DNA of 64,000 bases, from positions 1 to 64,000 of the forward strand of contig JBQTJI010000018.1 of the NCBI GenBank assembly GCA_052387255.1, written 5' to 3'. The position numbers and the translations under genes were made by a program. The stretch is from JBBQXK01 sp052387255. Its GTDB lineage: Bacteria; Pseudomonadota; Alphaproteobacteria; Rhodobacterales; Rhodobacteraceae. Below, piece after piece: positions 24,630 to 32,037 of this stretch (positions are counted from its first letter, which is position 1; every line of letters starts with the position of its first letter). The notes under the pieces were generated by a model. That model saw nothing but the letters and a program-made list of their open reading frames with translations, did not search any database and was not told the origin of the DNA.

Positions 24630-26084
24630 ATGCAAACAACAACCATAAAGAACGGCACCATCGTCACCGCCGACCTCACGTATACCGCCGACGTGCAGGT
24701 CGAGAACGGCACCATCACCGCCATCGGCCCGAACCTGCACGGCGGCACCGAACTGGATGCCACCGGCTGCTACGTCATGCCCGGCGGGATCGACCCGCAT
24801 ACGCACCTCGAGATGCCGTTCATGGGCACCTACAGCGCCGATGATTTCGAGAGCGGGACGCGGGCGGCCTTGAGTGGCGGCACCACGATGGTGGTGGACT
24901 TCATCCTGCCGGGGCAGGGGCAGGGGCTGATGGATGCGGCCCAGATGTGGCACAACAAGTCGGGCCGCGCCTCCTGCGACTACAGCTATCACATGGCGAT
25001 CACCTGGTGGGGTGAAAAGGTCTGGCAGGACATGGCGTTGTCGGTGAAGGCGGGGATCACCTCCTTCAAGCACTTCATGGCCTACAAGGGTGCCCTGATG
25101 GTGAACGACGACGAGATGTATGCGTCGTTCCGCCGGGTGGGCGATCTGGGCGGGCTGGCGCTGGTCCATGCCGAGAACGGCGACGTGGTGGCGGAACTGA
25201 CGGCGCAGCTGCTGGCCGAGGGGAACACCGGGCCCGAGGCGCATGCCTACAGCCGCCCGCCGCAGGTGGAGGGCGAGGCCACCAACCGCGCGATCATGAT
25301 TGCCGACATGGCGGGGGTGCCGCTGTATGTGGTGCATACCAGTTGCGAGGATGCGCACGAGGCGATCCGGCGGGCGCGTCAGGCGGGCAAGCGCGTCTGG
25401 GGCGAACCCCTGATCCAGCACCTGACGCTGGACGACAGCGAGTACCGCCACCCCGACTGGGACCACGCCGCGCGGCGCGTGATGTCGCCGCCGTTCCGCG
25501 ACAAGCGGCATCAGGACAGCCTGTGGGCGGGGTTGCAGTCCGGCAGCCTGTCGGTGGTGGCGACCGACCATTGCGCCTTTACCACCGCGCAGAAGCGGTT
25601 CGGCGTGGGGGATTTTTCCAGAATTCCCAATGGCACGGGGGGGTTGGAGGATCGCATGCCGATGCTGTGGACGCATGGGGTGGCGACGGGACGGCTGACG
25701 ATGAACGAATTCGTCGCGGTGACTTCGACCAACATCGCGAAGATTCTGAACTGCTATCCCAAGAAGGGCGCGGTGCTGGTGGGGGCGGATGCGGATCTGG
25801 TGGTCTGGGACCCGGCGACGGAGAAGGTGATCACGGCGGGGTCGCAGCAATCGGCCATCGATTACAACGTGTTCGAGGGGCAGAAGGTGAAGGGCCTGCC
25901 GCGGTTCACCCTGACGCGCGGCAAGGTGGCCATCCACGACGGCGAGGTGCGCACCGAAGAGGGCCACGGGCAATTCGTGGGCCGAGAGGCACGGCCTGCG
26001 GTGAACCGGGCGCTGTCGGCGTGGAAGGAATTGACCGCGCCGAGGCCGGTGGCGCGGACGGGGGTTCCGGCGACGGGAGTGTGA
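24630..26084 (+). CDS. hydA: Dihydropyrimidinase (D-hydantoinase)
   Basis: A 484-aa amidohydrolase-superfamily enzyme that opens the ring of dihydrouracil/dihydrothymine to N-carbamoyl-beta-alanine or its methyl analogue. The binuclear zinc ligands are visible: HxH in GGIDPHTHLEMPF, the carboxylated Lys in FKHFMAYKG, His in LVHAENGD and VVHTSC, and the catalytic Asp in VATDHCAF. Length and start (MQTTTIKNGTIVTAD) are normal, with AGGGAG upstream of ATG 24630. It forms, with the amidohydrolase at 23035, two of the three reductive pathway enzymes; the dihydropyrimidine dehydrogenase is not in this window. The stop overlaps the next start (TGATG). Confidence 0.95.
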   Translation: MQTTTIKNGTIVTADLTYTADVQVENGTITAIGPNLHGGTELDATGCYVMPGGIDPHTHLEMPFMGTYSADDFESGTRAALSGGTTMVVDFILPGQGQGLMDAAQMWHNKSGRASCDYSYHMAITWWGEKVWQDMALSVKAGITSFKHFMAYKGALMVNDDEMYASFRRVGDLGGLALVHAENGDVVAELTAQLLAEGNTGPEAHAYSRPPQVEGEATNRAIMIADMAGVPLYVVHTSCEDAHEAIRRARQAGKRVWGEPLIQHLTLDDSEYRHPDWDHAARRVMSPPFRDKRHQDSLWAGLQSGSLSVVATDHCAFTTAQKRFGVGDFSRIPNGTGGLEDRMPMLWTHGVATGRLTMNEFVAVTSTNIAKILNCYPKKGAVLVGADADLVVWDPATEKVITAGSQQSAIDYNVFEGQKVKGLPRFTLTRGKVAIHDGEVRTEEGHGQFVGREARPAVNRALSAWKELTAPRPVARTGVPATGV

Positions 26085-26776
26085 TGATGTTAGACCCATC
26101 TGCAATTGATGCTCATTCTGCGGAGTACTTGGCACCACGCCAGTGTCTGCGAAAGCCGATCGCAGATTTGTACGAAGCAGCAGCGAAACTTGACTTGGGG
26201 GTCGGCGCACATCTCTGCGGAGACCGCCTTCGAGCGGCGGCAAGTTTTCGCTCTGCCGATATGCAAACCGTGCGGGACTACGTCGAATCTATGTGGGGAA
26301 AGCGGTCATTGTGGCCCGAACAACCCCATTACCTGCGTTTCAGGAAAGTGTCCGGCCTTCCTTCCCGTACACCCGACGCGCGAGGCTCGACGATTGCGCC
26401 TGCAGTGAAGCGCGCGGTTGTGGCTCGAGACGGATTCTTGTGCCGCTATTGCGCTCTGCCTGTCATTCCGGCGACCGTCAGGACAACCCTTTCAAGTGAA
26501 TACCCCGCTGAAGTTCAGTGGGGTCGCACAAATGTGAGCCAGCATCCGGCCTTTCAAGCGCTCTGGCTGCAATTCGATCACGTGGTCCCGCTGACGAGAG
26601 GTGGTGCCAACGACGCTGACAATATCGTTGCGAGTTGTGGGCCGTGCAATTTCATGAAGTGGGACTATCACCTCGAAGAGTTGGGCATTCTTGATCCCCG
26701 CAGTCGCTCACCTGTCTCTTCATGCTGGGACGGCCTGACCCGACTTATGGGCGGACCCGAAAATTGCGCGCTTTGA
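26084..26776 (+). CDS. HNH endonuclease family protein
   Basis: A 230-aa protein with a C-terminal HNH nuclease domain (about 115-200). Zinc-binding CxxC pairs are LCRYC and CGPCN, the catalytic HH/N appears as FDHVVPLTRGGANDADNIV. The first 110 residues are helical and not recognised. ATG 26084 overlaps the dihydropyrimidinase stop (TGATG), with GGGAG upstream; ATG 26087 is also possible. G+C is lower than flanking genes. Nothing links an HNH nuclease to pyrimidine breakdown; it may be a transferred or defence-related gene hitchhiking on the operon promoter. Confidence 0.8.
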   Translation: MMLDPSAIDAHSAEYLAPRQCLRKPIADLYEAAAKLDLGVGAHLCGDRLRAAASFRSADMQTVRDYVESMWGKRSLWPEQPHYLRFRKVSGLPSRTPDARGSTIAPAVKRAVVARDGFLCRYCALPVIPATVRTTLSSEYPAEVQWGRTNVSQHPAFQALWLQFDHVVPLTRGGANDADNIVASCGPCNFMKWDYHLEELGILDPRSRSPVSSCWDGLTRLMGGPENCAL

Positions 26777-26828
26777 CGTCAGTTATCAAGGCACGAACGC
26801 ATATCGTGGCATGGGCCAAGGTGAAACC

Positions 26829-26846
26829 TGGGGTCATTCTACCCCA
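26829..26846. terminator. Possible hairpin at convergent gene ends
   Basis: TGGGGT (26829-26834) and ACCCCA (26841-26846) form a 6-bp stem around CATTCT, overlapping the stop codon of the minus-strand cupin gene. It could end both this gene and the HNH gene. Confidence 0.35.
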
Positions 26847-27234
26847 CCAACCCCTCCAGTTCCGGCAGCAGCGTCACGCTTTCCTGTTCGTTCGGGTCGG
26901 TGCGGGCGATGACGGCGGTGGCGGGGTCGGGGCCGGGGTTCAGGGGCAGGTGCGGCATGTCGGCGGGGATGTAGAGCATCTCGCCCGCAGAGATTTCCAT
27001 GCGGTTTTCCAGGGACTTGCCCCAGTACATCACGGTCGTGCCCGACAGCACGTAGATCGCGGTTTCATGCGTGTCGTGCTTGTGCGCCTTGGCGCGGCCG
27101 CCGGGGGGAATCGTCAGCAGCATCATGCAGATGGCGTTCGACCCCACCGATTGCCGCGACACGCCTTCGAGGTAGGCAAAGCCTTGTTTTCCGGCGTATT
27201 CTTCGCTCGGCGACAGTTTCTGGCATTGGGTCAT
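26839..27234 (-). CDS. Cupin domain protein
   Basis: A 131-aa single cupin beta-barrel. The first cupin motif is visible as GGRAKAHKHDTHETAIYVLSG (metal ligands His, His and Glu/His) and the second as GEMLYIPADMPHLPLN with the last His. It lacks other domains. Small cupins may be metal-dependent isomerases, dioxygenases or binding proteins; none can be chosen here. It is divergent from the ABC transporter operon, so may share its promoter region and regulation. Confidence 0.82.
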   Translation of the reverse strand: MTQCQKLSPSEEYAGKQGFAYLEGVSRQSVGSNAICMMLLTIPPGGRAKAHKHDTHETAIYVLSGTTVMYWGKSLENRMEISAGEMLYIPADMPHLPLNPGPDPATAVIARTDPNEQESVTLLPELEGLVG

Positions 27235-27290
27235 GGCGGGGCCTTTCGCGGGGTGCTAGGACGGCATCGTAGCGCGAATTCGGGGCGGGG

Positions 27291-28085
27291 ATGAAGGATA
27301 CTGCGGCACGGCCGGTGATCGAGGCGCGGGGGCTGGACCTGGTGTTCCAGACCGGGGACGGGCCGGTGCACGCCCTGAGGGACATCAACCTGACCGTGGG
27401 CGCGGGCGAGTTCGTCAGCTTCATCGGGCCAAGCGGTTGCGGAAAAACGACTTTCCTGCGGTGCGTGGCGGCGTTGGAGCATCCGACGGGGGGCACGCTG
27501 ACGGTCAACGGGATGACGCCGGACGAGGCCCGCCAAAGCCGTGCCTATGGCTATGTGTTCCAGGCGGCGGCGCTGTATCCGTGGCGGACGATTGCGGGGA
27601 ATGTGCGGCTACCGCTTGAAATCATGGGGTTTTCGGCAAGCGAGCAGGCCGAAAGAGTTGACAGGGTGTTGAGCCTGGTCGAGCTTTCGGGGTTCGGGAA
27701 CAAGTTTCCCTGGCAGTTGTCGGGGGGGATGCAGCAGCGGGCGTCGATTGCACGGGCTTTGGCGTTCGACGCGGACATCCTGCTGATGGACGAACCGTTC
27801 GGCGCGCTGGACGAGATCGTGCGCGACCGGCTGAACGAGGAGTTGCTGAAACTCTGGGCGCGGACCGGGAAAACCATTGGTTTTGTGACACATTCCATCC
27901 CCGAGGCGGTGTTTCTGTCAACCAAGATCGTGGTCATGTCGCCCCGTCCGGGGCGGATCACCGACATCATCGACAGCCCGCTGCCACGCGAACGCCCGCT
28001 GGACATCCGCGACAGCCGGGAGTTCATCGCGATTGCGCAGCGGGTGCGCGCGGGGTTGCGGGCGGGGCATGGCGATGAGGTCTAG
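27291..28085 (+). CDS. ABC transporter ATP-binding protein (nitrate/taurine/pyrimidine importer type)
   Basis: A 264-aa ATPase subunit. Walker A is GPSGCGKTT, the signature is LSGGMQQRASIARAL, Walker B is ILLMDEPFGALD, and the H-loop is FVTHSIPEAV, typical of the SsuB/TauB group. It powers the two permeases at 28997 and 29851, with the NMT1-like binding protein at 30805. Two unrelated small genes stand between it and the permeases. Likely substrate: a pyrimidine or related ring compound, inferred from the adjacent catabolic genes. Confidence 0.92.
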   Translation: MKDTAARPVIEARGLDLVFQTGDGPVHALRDINLTVGAGEFVSFIGPSGCGKTTFLRCVAALEHPTGGTLTVNGMTPDEARQSRAYGYVFQAAALYPWRTIAGNVRLPLEIMGFSASEQAERVDRVLSLVELSGFGNKFPWQLSGGMQQRASIARALAFDADILLMDEPFGALDEIVRDRLNEELLKLWARTGKTIGFVTHSIPEAVFLSTKIVVMSPRPGRITDIIDSPLPRERPLDIRDSREFIAIAQRVRAGLRAGHGDEV

Positions 28086-28089
28086 GGCC

Positions 28090-28128
28090 ATGCACAGGCG
28101 ATGCACATCGCATGCACGGCCCGTGCAT
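28090..28128. promoter_or_regulatory. Four ATGCAC elements at an exact 11-bp period
   Basis: ATGCAC occurs at 28090, 28101 and 28112, and inverted as GTGCAT at 28123, each separated by 5 unrelated bases. The array lies between the ATPase stop and the start of the next gene at 28143. Equal helical phasing suggests a binding site for a multimeric regulator or an internal promoter operator. No known regulator motif was recognised. Confidence 0.5.
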
Positions 28129-28142
28129 ACGGGCGGTGCGGC

Positions 28143-28478
28143 ATGACCGGGGCGCTGATCCTGTGGCTGGCGGCGGCGATGGCGGTGTTCGTGACGGCCA
28201 ACACGGTGCTGCGGACCTACAGCGCCAGCGGGCAGGTCTGGGTTCTGGTCGGCGCGCTGTGCCTGTTCACCATCGGCAACCTGATGATGGTGCGGCTGAT
28301 GCGCGAGGGGGGGCTGGCGGTGGCCATCGCGGTGTCGTCCATCGTGCAGCTGGTGCTGATCGGGGTGATCGCCTGGACGGTGTTCGGCGAGCGGCCGACG
28401 AATTTGCAGATGGCCGGGATGGCGCTGGGTGTGGTGGCGGTGGCGATGATCGCCTGGCCGCAGGGGGGACGCGGATGA
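28143..28478 (+). CDS. Small four-helix membrane protein, EamA/SMR-like
   Basis: A 111-aa protein with four hydrophobic helices and a conserved-looking EamA/SMR pattern (VSSIVQLVLIGVIAWTVFGERPTNLQMAGMALGVVAVA contains the GE-R-T turn before the last helix). Such proteins act as dimers and move small cations or drugs. Its location inside the ABC operon suggests an accessory transport role; the substrate is unknown. ATG 28143 lies just after the ATGCAC array. The stop overlaps the next gene (ATGA). Confidence 0.75.
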   Translation: MTGALILWLAAAMAVFVTANTVLRTYSASGQVWVLVGALCLFTIGNLMMVRLMREGGLAVAIAVSSIVQLVLIGVIAWTVFGERPTNLQMAGMALGVVAVAMIAWPQGGRG

Positions 28479-28960
28479 AAGCTCTGGTTGCGGCACTGGT
28501 GATGGCAGCAGGGACGGCGGCGGCGGAGGGCAAGGATGATCAGCCCCGTCTTGGGGCGCATGTGGCGATCCCCGAAGTGCTGGCGCATTTCGATGCGCGG
28601 ATGGATGTGGCGGTGCGGCTGGTGGTTGACCGGTCCGGCGAGCCTGCGGACGAGGTGAGGACGGCGGTTCCGTTGCGGTTCGAGGCCGACATCGTGCCGG
28701 AGCCGGGCGGCAAGGGCGGCGACGTGCAATTGACCTGCCGGATTTTCATCGTTCGGGCCGACGGCCATCAGACGCCCGCGCGGGACGGGCCATGCTACCA
28801 GGGGCCGGTTGCGGCGGTGGAGATCGGCGAGCCGTTCAGGTTCCGTCCCGGGCGGGACGATCCGGCGGGATCGGCGGGGATTCTGCTGGTGGTGCGGGAC
28901 GAGGGGACGAAGATGGAGCGCAGGGTGCTGGCCACCTATGGCTGGATGCCGGAGGAGTGA
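28475..28960 (+). CDS. Exported protein of unknown function
   Basis: A 161-aa protein with a short signal peptide (MKALVAALVMAAGTAAAEG). The mature part is predicted mainly beta and has two Cys (LTCRIF, GPCYQ) that may pair in the periplasm. No family is recognised. It starts inside the stop of the small membrane gene (ATGA) and is followed 36 bp later by the first ABC permease, so it may be an accessory of the transport system. Confidence 0.65.
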   Translation: MKALVAALVMAAGTAAAEGKDDQPRLGAHVAIPEVLAHFDARMDVAVRLVVDRSGEPADEVRTAVPLRFEADIVPEPGGKGGDVQLTCRIFIVRADGHQTPARDGPCYQGPVAAVEIGEPFRFRPGRDDPAGSAGILLVVRDEGTKMERRVLATYGWMPEE

Positions 28961-28996
28961 TGGGGGAACGGACGGCGGCGACGGGGGGTAGGGTGC

Positions 28997-29854
28997 GTGC
29001 TGCCTGTGCTGACCGTTCTGGGGATCCTCCTGGTCCTGTGGTACGCCGCCACAGTCTGGATGAACGCGCCCTTTGTGCGCGATCAGGCGGCGCGGGCGGG
29101 GACCGGCGTGACCTTTGCCGAACTGGTGCCGCAGACCATGGTGCAGCCGCGCCCCGTGCTGCCCGCGCCCCATCAGGTGGCGGCGGAGGTGTGGAAGGGG
29201 GTCACGGCGCAGGCGGTGACGTCGAAGCGCAGCCTTGTGTACCACGGGTTCGTCACGCTGGAATCGACGCTGTACGGCTTTGCCCTGGGCATCCTTCTGG
29301 GGGTCGGGTTGGCGGTGTCCATCGTCTATTTCCGGGTGATGGAGATGAGCGTCATGCCCTGGGCGATCATCAGCCAGACCATTCCCATCGTGGCGCTGGC
29401 CCCGATGATCGTGGTGCTGTCGAACGCCGTGGGGATCGAGGCGCGGGAGGTGCCGAAGGCGGTGATTTCGGCCTATCTGAGCTTTTTCCCGGTGCTGGTG
29501 GGGATGGTGACGGGGCTGCGCAGCCCCGATGCGATGCAGCTTGACCTGATGCGCACGTGGAATGCCGGGGGATCGCAGCAGTTCTGGAAGCTGCGGCTGC
29601 CCGCGTCGCTGCCGTTCCTGTTTGCCAGCCTCAAGGTCGCCATCGCGGCGGCGCTGGTCGGGGCCATCGTCGGCGAGTTGCCGACAGGGGCCATCGAGGG
29701 GCTGGGGGCAAGGATGCTGATCGGGTCGCAGTTCGGCGAGCCTTTGATCATGTGGGCGGCGCTGGTGGCGGCGGCGATGCTGGCCGGGGGGCTGATCGTG
29801 GTCGTGGGGGTGCTGGAGCGGGCGCTGCGGCGGCGGATGGGGGTCAGGGCATGA
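28997..29854 (+). CDS. ABC transporter permease (first of two)
   Basis: A 285-aa BPD-type inner-membrane subunit with about six helices. The EAA loop contacting the ATPase is visible in the cytoplasmic segment around LMRTWNAGGSQQFWKLRLPAS (EAA...G...LP pattern). It starts at GTG 28997 with a G-rich ribosome site. The stop overlaps the second permease start by ATGA, as expected for a heterodimeric channel. Confidence 0.9.
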   Translation: MLPVLTVLGILLVLWYAATVWMNAPFVRDQAARAGTGVTFAELVPQTMVQPRPVLPAPHQVAAEVWKGVTAQAVTSKRSLVYHGFVTLESTLYGFALGILLGVGLAVSIVYFRVMEMSVMPWAIISQTIPIVALAPMIVVLSNAVGIEAREVPKAVISAYLSFFPVLVGMVTGLRSPDAMQLDLMRTWNAGGSQQFWKLRLPASLPFLFASLKVAIAAALVGAIVGELPTGAIEGLGARMLIGSQFGEPLIMWAALVAAAMLAGGLIVVVGVLERALRRRMGVRA

Positions 29855-30765
29855 TCTGGGTGCCGCAGAATCCCGTCTGGCTGGTGGCGGCCCTGGCCGT
29901 GTGGCTGGCGCTGTGGGGCGTGAACGCGCTGCTGGCGCGGCAGGGGCGGGGCGGGCCGGAGCGGATCGTGGCTCCGGTGATCTTTGGTGTGGCGGTGCTG
30001 GTGCTGTGGGAAGGGATCGTCCGGGCCTATGAGGTCAACGCGGTGATCCTGCCCGCGCCTTCGGCCATCGCGGCCTTCGTGCGGGGTCCGCTGCCGCTGC
30101 CTTGGGGGGATTTGGAAGCGCTCTACCTCAACAGCGCCTTGCCAACCTTGTGGGCCGATTTCGTGCAGACCTTCGTGAAGGGCGCCCTGTCGGGGTACGT
30201 CATCGGCTGCGGCGCGGGGGTGGCGGTGGCGGTGCTGATCGACCGCTCGCCGTTCCTGACGCGGGGGCTGCTGCCCGTGGGCAATTTCGTGGCGGCGCTG
30301 CCCATCGTGGGGGTCGCGCCGATTCTGGTGATGTGGTTCGGGTTCGACTGGCAGTCGAAGGCGGCGGTCGTGGTGGTGCTGGTTTTCTTTCCGGTCTTGG
30401 TCAACACGGTGGCGGGGCTGGCATCGAGCGACCGGATGGCGCGCGACCTGATGGCGACTTATGGTGCTGCGTACTGGCCCACGATGGTGAAGCTGCGGCT
30501 GCCGGCGGCGATGCCCTTTGTCTTCAATGGCCTCAAGATCGCGACCACGCTGGCGATGATCGGGGCCATCGTTGCGGAATATTTCGGCAGTCCGGTCTAC
30601 GGCATGGGGTTTCGCATCTCGACCGGGGTGGGGCGGCTGGCGATGGACCTGGTCTGGGCCGAAATTGCGGTTGCAGCACTGGCGGGTTCGGCCTTCTATG
30701 GCGTGGTGGCCATGATCGAGCGGCGGGTGACCTTCTGGCATCCGGCTCAGCGGGCACGGGTCTGA
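29851..30765 (+). CDS. ABC transporter permease (second of two)
   Basis: A 304-aa permease of the SsuC/TauC type with six to eight hydrophobic helices. The EAA loop reads MATYGAAYWPTMVKLRLPAA. It starts at ATG 29851 inside the stop of the first permease and is followed after 39 bp by the binding-protein gene. It should form the membrane channel with the preceding subunit. Confidence 0.9.
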   Translation: MIWVPQNPVWLVAALAVWLALWGVNALLARQGRGGPERIVAPVIFGVAVLVLWEGIVRAYEVNAVILPAPSAIAAFVRGPLPLPWGDLEALYLNSALPTLWADFVQTFVKGALSGYVIGCGAGVAVAVLIDRSPFLTRGLLPVGNFVAALPIVGVAPILVMWFGFDWQSKAAVVVVLVFFPVLVNTVAGLASSDRMARDLMATYGAAYWPTMVKLRLPAAMPFVFNGLKIATTLAMIGAIVAEYFGSPVYGMGFRISTGVGRLAMDLVWAEIAVAALAGSAFYGVVAMIERRVTFWHPAQRARV

Positions 30766-30804
30766 TCTGCCCCCATGCGAGGGGCGACAACAGGGGAGAC
30801 GGGT

Positions 30805-31782
30805 ATGAAGAAGTTCCTGACGGGTGCGGTCATGGCGATGGTCGCCGGGGCCGCGCAGGCCGAAGACGTGACGCTGCAACTCAAGTGGGTGACGCAGGCG
30901 CAGTTCGCGGGGTATTATGTGGCGCAGGCCAAGGGGTTCTACGAGGAAGAAGGGCTGACCGTCACGATCAAGCCCGGCGGCCCGGACATCGCGCCGACGC
31001 AGGTGATTGCGGGCGGCGGGGCCGATGTGGTGATCGACTGGATGCCGTCTGCGCTGGCCGCACGCGAGGCGGGGCTGCCGCTGGTGAACATCGCGCAGCC
31101 GTTCAAGTCGTCGGGGCTGATGCTGACCTGCCTCAAGGAATCGGGCGTGGCGACGCCGGCCGACTTTGCCGACAAGACGCTGGGCGTCTGGTTCTTTGGC
31201 AACGAGTATCCGTTCCTGTCGTGGATGGGCACGCTGGGGCTGAAGACCGACGGGTCGGCAGGCGGCGTGACGGTGCTGAAGCAGGGCTTCAACGTGGACC
31301 CGCTGTTGCAGAAGCAGGCGGCCTGCGTGTCGACCATGACCTACAACGAATACTGGCAGGTGATCGATGCGGGCATCAGCCCGGATGACCTGGTGACGTT
31401 CAAGTACCAGGACATGGGCGTCGCCACGATGGAGGACGGCCTGTACGTGCTGGAGGACAAGCTGTCCGATCCGGCCTTCGCCGAGAAGATGGTGAAGTTC
31501 GTGCGCGCCTCGATGAAGGGGTGGAAGTATGCCGAAGCGAACCCCGACGAGGCGGCGATGATCGTGCTGGAGAACGACGAGACCGGGGCGCAGACCGAGA
31601 CCCACCAGAAGCGGATGATGGGCGAGATTGCCAAGCTGACCGCCGGGTCGAACGGGGCGCTGGACCCGGCCGACTATGAGCGGACGGTGGCGACGCTTCT
31701 GGCGGGCGGGTCGGATCCGGTGATCTCGAAGGCGCCGGAAGGGGCCTGGACGCATGCGATCACGGATGCGGCGCTGAAGTGA
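30805..31782 (+). CDS. NMT1/THI5-like periplasmic substrate-binding protein
   Basis: A 325-aa protein with a signal peptide (residues 1-19, ending AQA) and the NMT1/ThiY signature LQLKWVTQAQFAGYYVAQAKGFYEEEG at the mature N-terminus (about 25-51). This family binds pyrimidine precursors, riboflavin-like or other heteroaromatic ligands for ABC uptake. Next to dihydropyrimidinase genes it is a strong candidate for binding a pyrimidine or hydantoin. AGGGGAGACGGG precedes ATG 30805. It is the last gene of the operon, followed by a strong hairpin terminator. Confidence 0.92.
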   Translation: MKKFLTGAVMAMVAGAAQAEDVTLQLKWVTQAQFAGYYVAQAKGFYEEEGLTVTIKPGGPDIAPTQVIAGGGADVVIDWMPSALAAREAGLPLVNIAQPFKSSGLMLTCLKESGVATPADFADKTLGVWFFGNEYPFLSWMGTLGLKTDGSAGGVTVLKQGFNVDPLLQKQAACVSTMTYNEYWQVIDAGISPDDLVTFKYQDMGVATMEDGLYVLEDKLSDPAFAEKMVKFVRASMKGWKYAEANPDEAAMIVLENDETGAQTETHQKRMMGEIAKLTAGSNGALDPADYERTVATLLAGGSDPVISKAPEGAWTHAITDAALK

Positions 31783-31800
31783 TGCTCTGACGGGGCAGGG

Positions 31801-31831
31801 AGGGCGCGTTCCCGAAAGGGGCGCGCCCTTT
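31801..31831 (+). terminator. Rho-independent-type terminator after the binding-protein gene
   Basis: AGGGCGCG (31801-31808) pairs with CGCGCCCT (31822-31829). The interior TCCC-GAAA-GGG can extend the stem with a GAAA tetraloop. Only a short T run follows. Confidence 0.7.
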
Positions 31832-31842
31832 GTCATGCGGTG

Positions 31843-31918
31843 CAGGAGGGGGGCTTTCTGCCCCCCTCGTCGCTGACGCTCCTCACCCCCCGAGGATATT
31901 TGGCGACAGAAAAAGGGG
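31843..31918. repeat. Dispersed repeat family A, third copy
   Basis: The copy has the GGGGGGCTTTCTGCCCCCC hairpin, a CTCACCCCCCGAGG stretch and the tail ATATTTGGCGACAGAAAAAGG shared with 56579-56638. It lies just after the ABC operon terminator, downstream of a gene end as in other copies. Confidence 0.7.
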
Positions 31919-31928
31919 CAAGAATTTT

Positions 31929-31996
31929 ATTCAAATTGAATGGGTTGGGTGGGTCTTGTAAAGCGTTGGTGGCGATTTTCAGAGGTTTGTAAAGCG
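31929..31996 (+). promoter_or_regulatory. Promoter region of the ScfR gene with palindrome and phased direct repeat
   Basis: ATTCAA-A-TTGAAT (31929-31941) is a near-perfect palindrome in an AT-rich patch. The 10-mer TTGTAAAGCG occurs at 31956-31965 and 31987-31996, 31 bp apart (about three helical turns). ScfR-type regulators (RamB, PccR) bind A/T-rich TTTGCAAA-like sites, so these may be its autoregulatory sites. Confidence 0.5.
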
Positions 31997-32037
31997 GCGT
32001 CTGCCATGTCATCCTGCGGGCCGGAAGGCGGTGGCGC

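Noticed and set aside
29473..31836. 787-codon minus-strand frame over the permease and binding-protein genes
   Set aside because: Low-complexity His/Arg/Gln-rich translation; the plus-strand ABC genes explain the region.
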